Source: Paenibacillus terricola
Lineage (GTDB): Bacteria > Bacillota > Bacilli > Paenibacillales > Paenibacillaceae
Length of the DNA: 64,000 bases
Direction of reading: 5' to 3'
Assembly (NCBI RefSeq): GCF_014779765.1
Contig: NZ_JACXZA010000007.1
Coordinates: 186,001 to 250,000 of the forward strand
In this document: positions 9,185-17,276 of the stretch, one piece after another
Layout: each line of letters begins with the position of its first letter
How positions within the stretch are numbered: position 1 is the stretch's first letter
Notes under the pieces: model-generated
Seen by the model: only the letters and a program-made list of their open reading frames with translations
Database searches by the model: none
What the model was told of the DNA's origin: nothing
Program-made: the position numbers and the translations under genes

Positions 9185-9589
9185 TCACACACTCACCGAA
9201 TTCACCGCAAACAGCGAGTGAATATTGCCTTCGGGATCGGCGAAAAATCCAGTCGTATGTCCCCAATCCTTAACGACGGGCTCTGCAACCGATACGGCAC
9301 CTTGCGCAATGTACTGTTCGTACAATTCGCGTACAGCCTCTGGGGATTCGCATTCGAAATTAAGCTCAACAGCCTGTCCTCTATGCGGTTCAATGTAGGA
9401 CGAGTGGCCGTACGTATTCTCAGCCATAAGCGATCTGGAGCATATTGCGAGCCGAACCCCTTCGTTCTTAAGTTCTGCATAATGCTCTTCCTCTACGACA
9501 ATCTGAAACCCAATGACATCCCGATAAAAGGCAGCCAGCACCCCTACATCGCTTGCGATTAAAGTGACACCTTCAAGTCTAACCTTCAT
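9185..9589 (-). CDS. VOC (glyoxalase/dioxygenase) superfamily protein
   Basis: A 134-residue single-domain vicinal-oxygen-chelate protein. It starts MKVRLEGVTLIASDVG, has FYRDVIGF in the first beta-alpha module and ends with TGFFADPEGNIHSLF, a typical module end. The ATG at 9589 is preferred over an upstream ATG at 9664, because the extra 25 residues include a stretch translated from a 12-base G homopolymer that instead occupies the ribosome binding position. Substrate and metal use are not predictable. A decayed relative lies just upstream at 9692-9854. Confidence 0.8.
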   Translation of the reverse strand: MKVRLEGVTLIASDVGVLAAFYRDVIGFQIVVEEEHYAELKNEGVRLAICSRSLMAENTYGHSSYIEPHRGQAVELNFECESPEAVRELYEQYIAQGAVSVAEPVVKDWGHTTGFFADPEGNIHSLFAVNSVSV

Positions 9590-9595
9590 CGTTTG

Positions 9596-9607
9596 CCCCC
9601 CCCCCCC
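9596..9607 (-). repeat. 12-base poly-G tract at the VOC ribosome binding site
   Basis: Twelve consecutive C on the + strand (G on the coding strand) end seven bases before the VOC ATG. They replace a normal Shine-Dalgarno sequence. Homopolymers of this length slip readily during replication. Confidence 0.85.
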
Positions 9608-9691
9608 GATACCTATAGATTTATCTCCCCAACTCACCCCTATAACTATATCATTGCAACCCAAAATTTACTATTTAAAGAAACCTTACTT

Positions 9692-9854
9692 CTACTCCTC
9701 CGGCCACCCACCCCATATACCCATACGGTTGCCATCCGGATCAACGAGGGAAACAGAACTCGAGTCCGAACATGCCCGTATACCAGTCCACCGATTTCTT
9801 CACATTGCGTACAGGCACTTCAATCACTTGCAGATGAAATCTTGCTGCCGCCAC
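9692..9854 (-). pseudogene. VOC-family pseudogene with internal deletion and frameshift
   Basis: From a GTG at 9854, with GGGAGGG six bases upstream, the frame reads a clear VOC N-terminus (HLQVIEVPVRNVKKSVDWYTGMFGLEF) and stops at once. In another frame the sequence continues directly with a VOC C-terminus (SLVDPDGNRMGIWGG), ending at a TAG at 9692. Roughly the middle half of the domain is missing, so this is a collapsed paralogue of the neighbouring VOC gene. No functional product is expected. Confidence 0.75.
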
Positions 9855-10087
9855 CTTAATCCCTCCCAATTTGTTGTTCAGTATGAATAACGGATACGAG
9901 CGGGTCGAAGAAATGGGTAAGCCATGAAATGATTAAATTTGTTTTTGCATATAAATTGTAATATTTCAACTATACCAATAGCCTGCAGGGGAACGATAGA
10001 TGGAGAAAGAGATCTACTACGAGGAAAAGGGAATCAAGCGCAATCAGGCTGCGACAAGCACGGACTCATCGCAGCCATAAACTTTAT

Positions 10088-11260
10088 TCATTCTGGAAAG
10101 TTGACTCGTTTATTCTTCGATGCATTGGAATGCGTAATGGATACATGGACGTCTATGGTCTTCAAAAGCTCCTCCGATGACAAATAATCCTCGATCGGAT
10201 GCGCTCGCTTCCATAGTCGATTGTTCTTAACATATAAGGCATGCTCCAGATTAAGCACATCCGTCTTCTTCCTCACGCCGAGGTCATACAACTGCCTGAT
10301 CTCTTCCTTGATGACTTTCTCCGTCTCTGACGTTAACTCCGACAATTCAGGGTACGCGTTGTTCTCCCGATACATCACATATCCCGTTGCTCTAACGTCG
10401 ATCTTATATTGCGGCTGCCCTCCTCGGTTCACAAGGGTCACCTTTGCCTTAGGTGACTCCATAATGACTTCCACTAACATCTGCTCGGGGCTGGGGAGCG
10501 AGACCGCTGCTCGGACCGTACCGCGCTGCATCCACCGCAGGCCGTTCAGCTTCTTAAGCGGAATATAAGCTCTAAAAGCGGTATTCTTCATGAAAATGGC
10601 GCCTTCGATCTCATATTTAGGATCCGTCTTATGGTCGGTCATTGTCCATGTTTCCTTATTGACTTTCAACACGGGAATAACGGTAGTATTGCCGGGCTCG
10701 GTCATATCCTTCACCATGGTAAAAAGCTTCATCGGTTCGATATTGGAGCTCTGCGAATAGGTCCCAATAGGAGCATGAAGGATGGTGCTAAGCGGAGATT
10801 TATCATAAAATCCATTCACGGATAACATCTCTCTCACATCGCCTCTCGTGGCAAAAACCCACGGCGTCATCCGAAACTCTTGGTATCGGTTAATGGAATC
10901 GATAACCGGCGCAAGGCCTGCCTTCAATGCGTTCTCACTGAAAACGATGGCTGTCACATGCGCCCATATAATTCTCTCCTGCGCCGTCAGATAGATTCTG
11001 AAGAACGTATCTTCGAACGATTTGCCGTTGCCTTTGCCAACCCATGTCTTAGCAGGTTGTCTCGGTCCTTCCGACTTCGCTACAGATTGGAAACTGACTA
11101 ACTGCACATAAATGTAATATTCGCCATCTTGGAAGTCGATGCCGATCGCATTCGCGAAATTCAATCGTTCGATTTGCTTGATATCCGTTGAGCAGCCTGT
11201 CTCGCACAGCAGGAAAATAAGGACCGCGATGGCCATGATCGTTCGTCCCATGTTTCTCAC
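10088..11260 (-). CDS. Ger(x)C family spore germination lipoprotein
   Basis: A 390-residue C subunit of a GerA-type nutrient germinant receptor, anchored in the inner spore membrane. The lipobox is LLCETGC (cysteine near residue 23), followed by the family signature IDFQDGEYYIYVQLVSF. The C-terminal third contains a helical domain (EIRQLYDLGVRKKTDVLNLEH) typical of GerC. The GTG start overlaps the GerA-type stop by four bases; an ATG at 11251 with AAGGTGAG is an alternative. It is the last gene of the B-A-C operon. Confidence 0.92.
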   Translation of the reverse strand: MRNMGRTIMAIAVLIFLLCETGCSTDIKQIERLNFANAIGIDFQDGEYYIYVQLVSFQSVAKSEGPRQPAKTWVGKGNGKSFEDTFFRIYLTAQERIIWAHVTAIVFSENALKAGLAPVIDSINRYQEFRMTPWVFATRGDVREMLSVNGFYDKSPLSTILHAPIGTYSQSSNIEPMKLFTMVKDMTEPGNTTVIPVLKVNKETWTMTDHKTDPKYEIEGAIFMKNTAFRAYIPLKKLNGLRWMQRGTVRAAVSLPSPEQMLVEVIMESPKAKVTLVNRGGQPQYKIDVRATGYVMYRENNAYPELSELTSETEKVIKEEIRQLYDLGVRKKTDVLNLEHALYVKNNRLWKRAHPIEDYLSSEELLKTIDVHVSITHSNASKNKRVNFPE

Positions 11261-12729
11261 CTTCTCTTCTTGAGCATCGATGAAGAGAATTTAAACCTTT
11301 GCATCAACGCTGTCATGAAAGTGGAAAAGGTAACCTTCTCGCCGACCGCAACAACCGGACCTAGATAGGCCAGACCAAACGATTCAAGTCGACACAAGTA
11401 AATCAGAATGGATAGCAATCCGAGAACAAAACCATATACGCCAAGAACGGCCGACAGCAGGATGATATAAATTCGTAACAGGCTGACCGTCCCCGTCAGC
11501 GACTGATTAACCAGCGCAAACGTTGCTACGACCGAAATCGCAATAGTAACCAAAAGCGTAGGCGATGCGAGACCGGCTCGAATAAGCGCATCCCCGATAA
11601 TGATGCCTCCGACAATGCCGATCGTCTGGCCGACCGCCTTCGGCAGGCGGACGCCTGCCTCGCGGAGCAATTCGAACAAGAAAATGAGCATCATGGCCTC
11701 CAATATTTGAGGGAACGGCAATCCTTCCCGAGACATGACGACAGTCGCCAGCAGCTTCAATGGGATTTGCTCCACATTAACGCTGGAGATCGCAATCCAG
11801 AAGCCCGGCAGAAAGAGGCTGATCAGCATGCCCAAAGTACGTATGGTCATTTGAAGAATGATGTAATGATAGGGAAAATGAGCATCCTCCGGCGATTTGA
11901 GCAGTTCAAAAAAGTAGACAGGCCCGATCAGCACCATGGGCGAGCCCTCGACAATAATGACGAACTTCCCTTGGTACAGCACCTCTGTTGCATAATCAGG
12001 CCTTCCGATGTAATCGAACAACGGAAACAGAGATAAAGTCCGATCGGATAGCCACTGCTCCAATTGGCCGGCGCTCAGCAAATTCTCGATATCGATCGTT
12101 TGCAGCCGCTTGCGTATTTCAGATATGGTGTCGGGGTTTGCCTTATGCTTCATATATAACAAAGATATCTGGGTTTTGCTTACACTGCCGATTTTGAACG
12201 ACTCATTAAACAGCAAACCGGTTCGCAGCCTCTTGCGAATAAGTCCGATATTCGTGGACAGTTCCTCCGTGAACGCATCCTTCGGTCCTTTAATCGAAAT
12301 CTCGGTGTTCGATTCCTGGGGCATCCGCCTCGGGATGTTCGAGATATCTGCAATCCAATACTCGGCGCTGCCCTCCTCGTGAATAATCAGGTTGCCCGAG
12401 AATACATTGGAGATCATTACTTCAATTGACTGCTGGACCTCCATAATAGGCAGCGACTCATCTTCGCCTTCGTTCTGCGCGCCCACGGAATCCTGTGCAA
12501 TATGCTGACAGATGCTTGCGAAGTATTGATTCAGCCTTGCCTTGTCGATCATTCCCTCGCAATAGAAAGCCGTCAGCTTATCGAATCCTCCCATATTAAC
12601 GACTGAGGGAAAAACAATATCAGCCTGCGCTGAGAAAGCCTGCACCAGCAACGCTCGATTCAGCTTCCCGCTGCGAAGCTCTTGATCCAATGAAGCGTAC
12701 AGCCCTTGTTCCTCAGGAGACAATGTCAT
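11257..12729 (-). CDS. GerA family spore germination protein (receptor A subunit)
   Basis: A 490-residue receptor A subunit. It has a soluble N-terminal domain (about 1-285, with RKRLRTGLLFNESFKIG and EGSPMVLIGPVYFFELLKSPEDA) followed by several membrane helices, including LPKAVGQTIGIVGGIIIGDA, a strongly conserved GerA block. It senses germinants together with the B and C subunits. The ATG overlaps the stop of the permease gene by four bases (ATGA) and has GGAGG upstream. Confidence 0.93.
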   Translation of the reverse strand: MTLSPEEQGLYASLDQELRSGKLNRALLVQAFSAQADIVFPSVVNMGGFDKLTAFYCEGMIDKARLNQYFASICQHIAQDSVGAQNEGEDESLPIMEVQQSIEVMISNVFSGNLIIHEEGSAEYWIADISNIPRRMPQESNTEISIKGPKDAFTEELSTNIGLIRKRLRTGLLFNESFKIGSVSKTQISLLYMKHKANPDTISEIRKRLQTIDIENLLSAGQLEQWLSDRTLSLFPLFDYIGRPDYATEVLYQGKFVIIVEGSPMVLIGPVYFFELLKSPEDAHFPYHYIILQMTIRTLGMLISLFLPGFWIAISSVNVEQIPLKLLATVVMSREGLPFPQILEAMMLIFLFELLREAGVRLPKAVGQTIGIVGGIIIGDALIRAGLASPTLLVTIAISVVATFALVNQSLTGTVSLLRIYIILLSAVLGVYGFVLGLLSILIYLCRLESFGLAYLGPVVAVGEKVTFSTFMTALMQRFKFSSSMLKKRR

Positions 12730-13811
12730 GCCGTTCCTCCCTCCTTCTTGGGAGACAGATTGCTAATGATGAGCAGCAAACAGGTCATCGCGATGCCAAA
12801 CACGATAGAAAACATGTAGAAGTATCTCTGGACGAACGACTGAAACCAAATATCGCTTATCTTGAAAATCGGAATTAAACAAAAAAGCACGCTGACAGCG
12901 GCCATCACGGCTCGTGGAAATGCAGCAGGGCGCCACTGAATCAGCTCCGCCAACAAGTAGAGACAGAGCGCATTGCGAATGACACCGCCCACCATCATCT
13001 GAAAAACCGCAAGAAAATCGACATGCGAAATTTCCGGTCCGATCATGACAAGCCTCCATTGTTCGAAGGCGGGAAACCTCATGTTGCTCGCCACGTTTGG
13101 CCCGAATGCGGCGATCTCGCCGGTTACGGGGCCAAGAATAAGTCCTACCAAGAGAAAGACAGAGACGAAAATAAACGGAATGTTCAACGGCTTTTTCATT
13201 TTATACTGCAACAGCAGGATGACCATGAGATCCATGCATCCCCCGAAGACGATGCCTGCCCCATGTAAGACAGGACCGAATCCGTTCGAGAAAATAGGGA
13301 AAAGCATGCTGTACTCCTTGCTTGGCGAAGTGGCGACCGAAACTCCCGTCCCCAATAACCATACGATGGGAAGCAGAATGGCCGACATGTATATGATGGC
13401 GCGCAGCCCCGATTTCGCAGCGGAATAGCAGATAGCCGCAAAGGTAATCACGATGACGAAATAGGGCGTTCTCGGCAAAAAGTATATTTTGATGGATTTG
13501 GTCGCATCAAACACGATCATCAAAGCGGAAATCAAGAAGTAAGTAAAGAAGGCTCCAATTATAATGCCTGATACAAACCTTCCTGTGCGCTGCTTAAGCC
13601 AATCATTAAACGTCTGCAGTCGAATCGATCGACAGATGGAATAAAGAATCAATCCCCAGATAAGCAACAAAATAAAAGCGATTATCGCGCTCACCCAAGC
13701 ATCGCGTCCGGCCTGCTGAAGAAGATATGGAATAATAAGCACATGATTCGATATACCGAGCGATAGCAGCAGCAGGAACAATAGCTGCAGCTTGGAGTAA
13801 CCCGTTTCCAC
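12726..13811 (-). CDS. GerB family germination permease (receptor B subunit)
   Basis: A 361-residue protein of the APC superfamily with about ten membrane helices (SKLQLLFLLLLSLGISNHVLIIP at the start). This is the B subunit of a germinant receptor and is thought to bind the germinant. The GTG start has GAGGGGG seven bases upstream. The gene order here is B-A-C rather than the A-B-C order of Bacillus subtilis operons, with overlapping junctions throughout. Forespore-specific (sigma-G) control is expected, but no convincing -10/-35 pair was found. Confidence 0.9.
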   Translation of the reverse strand: METGYSKLQLLFLLLLSLGISNHVLIIPYLLQQAGRDAWVSAIIAFILLLIWGLILYSICRSIRLQTFNDWLKQRTGRFVSGIIIGAFFTYFLISALMIVFDATKSIKIYFLPRTPYFVIVITFAAICYSAAKSGLRAIIYMSAILLPIVWLLGTGVSVATSPSKEYSMLFPIFSNGFGPVLHGAGIVFGGCMDLMVILLLQYKMKKPLNIPFIFVSVFLLVGLILGPVTGEIAAFGPNVASNMRFPAFEQWRLVMIGPEISHVDFLAVFQMMVGGVIRNALCLYLLAELIQWRPAAFPRAVMAAVSVLFCLIPIFKISDIWFQSFVQRYFYMFSIVFGIAMTCLLLIISNLSPKKEGGTA

Positions 13812-13918
13812 TGTCGTCCCCCTCGCTTACCATTCTTATTTCAAGGTATATTTTCCATACAATGGAATGATTATGCACGCTGCTCACGAACAGCGTCTGC
13901 TTGTAGAGCAAGACAAAA

Positions 13919-13960
13919 AGGACAATAACAGACTGCTTACTCGCAGCCTGTCATTGTCCT
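13919..13960 (-). terminator. Terminator after second TetR gene
   Basis: On the minus strand, AGGACAATGACAGG pairs with CTGTTATTGTCCT and is followed by TTTTTG. Confidence 0.8.
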
Positions 13961-13989
13961 CGCACGATATTCATATTCGCAATGTGCAG

Positions 13990-14601
13990 CTATGACCTGA
14001 ACAACCCGTCAAGATAATACGAGACCATACGCCTAGCCTGCTCCGGCGGCACTTGCTCCGGGAAGGTCGCGCAATGAACGACTAAGCCGTCTACAAACGC
14101 ATGGAGCGCTTTGGTCTCCAGCTCAGCATCCAGAACCGTATCGACCCACTGCTCCCGAACCAATACATCAACCGTGCGCCGAAATCCAGTATAGAGCTCC
14201 TCGTGAACCTCAAGGCTGAGCGCTTGTATTGCCGGAGACGAGACCGCCTTCCCTGCGAATGCAAGCCATACCTGCGCCTCCGCAAGACGGGTCTCGTCAA
14301 GCGGAATAAGCTCCAGAATGATCATTTCCGTATCGAGACGGACGTTGCCGGTGAACGGCAAGCTTTCAATTCGCGCATTCGCACGCTGGGAAACAAGCCG
14401 CATCGAGAAAGCAAGCAGCTCATCTACCGTATCAAAATAATGACGGAGCGCTCCCAGAGAGAGGTTCGCTTCATCGGCTACCCGGCGGACCGACAGCCCA
14501 TCAAGGCCGTCTTGTTGAATGACCCGCCAAGCTGCCTCCGCCAGCAGTTCTTTCCGTAATTGGTGATCGACGATTTTAGGCATATCCTTATTATAGATCA
14601 A
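13990..14601 (-). CDS. TetR/AcrR family transcriptional regulator
   Basis: A regulator of about 200 residues with an N-terminal TetR helix-turn-helix (GLSVRRVADEANLSLGALRHYFDTVDELL, about residues 35-63) and a TetR_C-like ligand domain containing a run of acidic helices. The start is uncertain: a TTG at 14601 or an ATG at 14583, neither with a good ribosome binding site. It diverges from a membrane protein gene, and two matching 16-base boxes in the gap suggest autoregulation and control of that gene. Confidence 0.85.
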   Translation of the reverse strand: MIYNKDMPKIVDHQLRKELLAEAAWRVIQQDGLDGLSVRRVADEANLSLGALRHYFDTVDELLAFSMRLVSQRANARIESLPFTGNVRLDTEMIILELIPLDETRLAEAQVWLAFAGKAVSSPAIQALSLEVHEELYTGFRRTVDVLVREQWVDTVLDAELETKALHAFVDGLVVHCATFPEQVPPEQARRMVSYYLDGLFRS

Positions 14602-14611
14602 AGTATCTTTT

Positions 14612-14658
14612 TAATACAGATGTGCTATAATGATTTTATATAATACAGTTGTGCTATA
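14612..14658. promoter_or_regulatory. Paired operator-like direct repeats between TetR and membrane protein genes
   Basis: TAATACAGATGTGCTATA at 14612 and TAATACAGTTGTGCTATA at 14641 differ by one base and are 29 bases apart. They fill the gap between divergent genes, where a TetR repressor would be expected to bind. The second copy runs directly into the ribosome binding site of the + strand gene. Confidence 0.6.
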
Positions 14659-14675
14659 TAAGGGAGTGGAGTCCT

Positions 14676-15236
14676 TTGATTACTGCGTTAATTGTTGGAT
14701 GCGAGGCAGCCTTCTGGGTGTTCGTCTTATTGGGACTGACATTCCGATATGTGCTGAAACTGCCCAAGGCGGGAGCACTGCTGCTGTTCTGTACACCGAT
14801 TATTGATCTGGTGCTGCTCATTGCGGCCATCGCCGACTTGAGGCGAGGGGCAGTCGCAGGATGGGAACACGGCGTCGCCGCCATCTACATCGGCGCTTCC
14901 ATCGTGTATGGGCACCGTCTTATACGCTGGGCAGATGTTCGCTTCGCACATCGGTTCGCCTCTGGCCCGCCGCCGGAACGGCGGCCTAAGCACGGTCCCG
15001 CGCACGCGCGCAACGAAAGACACGGCTGGTACCGCCATCTCGCGTCATGGGCGATTGGCTGCGCCCTGCTGGTCATCATGTTGTTGTGGGTCAATGATGA
15101 CAGCCGAACCGAAAGCCTGCGGGATATCATCCGCTTATGGTCTATTATTGTCGGCATAGATTTTCTGATCAGTTTCAGCTATACACTGTGGCCACGGCCT
15201 TCCAAGAGACACTTAAACAAGGATATCGAGCGTTAA
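14676..15236 (+). CDS. Integral membrane protein, function unknown
   Basis: A 186-residue protein with about five hydrophobic segments and an arginine/proline-rich hydrophilic loop near residues 90-115. The TTG at 14676 is chosen because AAGGGAGTGGAG lies just before it. It is divergent from, and probably repressed by, the neighbouring TetR protein, the usual arrangement for a regulator and its membrane target. No transporter motif was recognised. Confidence 0.65.
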   Translation: MITALIVGCEAAFWVFVLLGLTFRYVLKLPKAGALLLFCTPIIDLVLLIAAIADLRRGAVAGWEHGVAAIYIGASIVYGHRLIRWADVRFAHRFASGPPPERRPKHGPAHARNERHGWYRHLASWAIGCALLVIMLLWVNDDSRTESLRDIIRLWSIIVGIDFLISFSYTLWPRPSKRHLNKDIER

Positions 15237-15416
15237 TGGCTCAAATATACAAGAATGTTTGCCTTTCATGGGCCAAGGAGTTCACATTTGTGAACAAAAT
15301 CCTTGGCCCTTAGTCAATTTGACCTATTTTTTAATACTCATCCCCTACTCTATCGAATATAATGAGTTGACGAGCTTTTTCGACAATAATAATCCCTTAA
15401 CAGAAGGAGAATCGAT

Positions 15417-16229
15417 ATGACCGTTAACGTTCTCGAACGCAACAACGTCAAACAATTCGGACAAGGCTCTCGCCCGATCGTATTTGCGCATGGCTTCGGC
15501 TGCGATCAGGATATGTGGCGTTATATCGTGCCTCAATTTGAACGCGATTATCGGATTGTCTTATTCGACTACGTCGGATCGGGAGCCTCTCAGCTCCACC
15601 ACTACGACCCGATCAAATACAGCCATTTGAACGGCTACGCCCAAGACGTGCTTGAGATTATGGATGTACTCGATCTAAGCAACGCTGTATTCGTCGGGCA
15701 TTCTGTCAGCAGTATGATCGGATTGCTGGCTGCCAATCAGGAGTCACGGCGCTTTGGTGATTTTGTTATGATCGGGCCATCACCACGCTATATTAACGAC
15801 CTTCCTGACTATTACGGCGGTTTCAAACGATCGGATATCGATGAGCTGCTGAACATGATGCAGATGAATTTCTTCGGCTGGGCAAGCTATCTTGCCCCGA
15901 TCGTCATGAACAATCCTGATCGTAAGGAATTGTCCGATGATCTGGAGAAAACGTTCTGTTCCCGCGACCCCCACATCGCGCGCCAGTTCGCGGAGACGAC
16001 CTTCTTGTCCGATTGCCGTAAGGATCTGCAGTACTGCTCCGTCCCGTCGCTTATTCTACAATGCTCAGATGACAGCATCGCACCCATTGAGGTCGGCAAC
16101 TACTTGCACGCCCATCTGCAGCAAAGTACGCTTCGCCTGATGAATGCTAAGGGCCACTATCCACAATTAAGTCATCCTGAAGAAACCGCCTCGTTCATTC
16201 ATCAGTATTTGACCGCTCACCAACAATAG
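15417..16229 (+). CDS. rsbQ: RsbQ-type alpha/beta hydrolase
   Basis: A 270-residue alpha/beta hydrolase, close in length and motifs to B. subtilis RsbQ, the partner that lets the PAS-phosphatase RsbP sense energy stress. The nucleophile is Ser96 in GHSVS, with Asp219 in CSDDS and His247 in KGHYPQ, the numbering I recall for RsbQ. FAHGFGCDQDMW supplies the oxyanion region. AGAAGGAG precedes the ATG. The next gene starts 16 bases downstream and encodes an RsbP-like PAS domain joined to GGDEF instead of a phosphatase. RsbQ relatives include the plant strigolactone/karrikin receptors. Confidence 0.9.
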   Translation: MTVNVLERNNVKQFGQGSRPIVFAHGFGCDQDMWRYIVPQFERDYRIVLFDYVGSGASQLHHYDPIKYSHLNGYAQDVLEIMDVLDLSNAVFVGHSVSSMIGLLAANQESRRFGDFVMIGPSPRYINDLPDYYGGFKRSDIDELLNMMQMNFFGWASYLAPIVMNNPDRKELSDDLEKTFCSRDPHIARQFAETTFLSDCRKDLQYCSVPSLILQCSDDSIAPIEVGNYLHAHLQQSTLRLMNAKGHYPQLSHPEETASFIHQYLTAHQQ

Positions 16230-16245
16230 AAAGAGGATCGGATTC

Positions 16246-17232
16246 ATGGATCAGCAATTAGACTACGCACCCTGCGGCTATTTCTCGATTTCGGACAAGG
16301 GCATTATCCAATCCGCTAACCAGACCTTCGCCACCATGCTCAGCTATGAACGGGACGAACTGCTCGGCAAACACATTGAGTTGTTCATGTCGATGACGAA
16401 CAAGCTCTTCTTCCACACTTATTTCTACCCTTATATGCAGCTGTACGGGCATGTAAGCGAGATCTACCTGTCGCTGCAGTCAAGCAGCCACCACGATATA
16501 CCGATGCTGCTGAACGGTGTTCGCCAGACGCGTGAAGGCGAAACATTCATGGATTGTGTCGTTGTCGAGATGCGGCGACGTCTCGAGCATGAGAAAGATA
16601 TTCTCGCAACCAAGCAACGGCTTGAACATCTCGTACAGGAAACGAACGAAACGAACCGTAAGCTGGAGCTGCTGCATCAAGAGTATGAAGCGAAACAACG
16701 CGAGCTTCTCAGCATTAATCTGCAGTTAGAGGCATTAGCTTTAACGGACCCGCTGACCGGCATGAAGAATAGACGGTATTTCAACGAGAGCCTGCTTGCG
16801 CATATTAATAAATTCCATCGTTCAGGCGATCCATTCTCGATTGCGCTCATCGACATCGATCGGTTCAAGTCCATTAACGATACATACGGCCATCCTGTCG
16901 GTGACCTCGTATTGACCGAATTGGCCGAATTGCTCCATGCCTCGTCTCGCGAGACAGACGTTACAGCGCGCTTCGGCGGAGAAGAATTCGTCATGCTGCT
17001 GGCGGGAGCGGATGCGATCAATGCCGTCCATATCGCTGAACGAATACGGACTGTCATTCAGATGACGCCTATGGGTAATTTGCATATTACGGCAAGCATC
17101 GGCGTTGCAACGATGACGAGCGAGGACTCCGATGACAAGCTGATCAGCAAGGCCGATCAGGCCCTATACAGATCCAAGACCAGCGGTCGCAACCGAGTAT
17201 CGCATGTGATGGATTTGGATTCTAACAAGTAA
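16246..17232 (+). CDS. PAS-coiled coil-GGDEF diguanylate cyclase (RsbP-like sensor half)
   Basis: A 328-residue protein. Residues 1-110 are a PAS domain (DYAPCGYFSISDKG, ANQTFATMLSYERDELLG) and 112-165 a coiled coil; both resemble the N-terminal half of RsbP as I remember it. Residues 166-320 are a GGDEF domain, with DPLTGMKNRRYF, active-site GGEEF at 244-248 and an inhibitory-site RETD at 235-238. It should make cyclic di-GMP with product inhibition. AAAGAGGAT lies before the ATG, 16 bases after rsbQ, so the hydrolase probably feeds a signal to this PAS domain. Confidence 0.9.
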   Translation: MDQQLDYAPCGYFSISDKGIIQSANQTFATMLSYERDELLGKHIELFMSMTNKLFFHTYFYPYMQLYGHVSEIYLSLQSSSHHDIPMLLNGVRQTREGETFMDCVVVEMRRRLEHEKDILATKQRLEHLVQETNETNRKLELLHQEYEAKQRELLSINLQLEALALTDPLTGMKNRRYFNESLLAHINKFHRSGDPFSIALIDIDRFKSINDTYGHPVGDLVLTELAELLHASSRETDVTARFGGEEFVMLLAGADAINAVHIAERIRTVIQMTPMGNLHITASIGVATMTSEDSDDKLISKADQALYRSKTSGRNRVSHVMDLDSNK

Positions 17233-17242
17233 CAGATGTCGA

Positions 17243-17270
17243 AAGGCCATCCACCGGGGATGGCCTTCTT
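17243..17270 (+). terminator. Terminator after rsbQ-GGDEF operon
   Basis: AAGGCCATCC pairs with GGATGGCCTT, followed by a short T-rich stretch. Confidence 0.75.
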
Positions 17271-17276
17271 CATGCT

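Noticed and set aside
13812-13880. Sigma-G promoter for the germination operon
   Set aside because: A TGCATA box followed 18 bases later by AAATATA was seen, but the -10 part matches the consensus at only three of seven positions.
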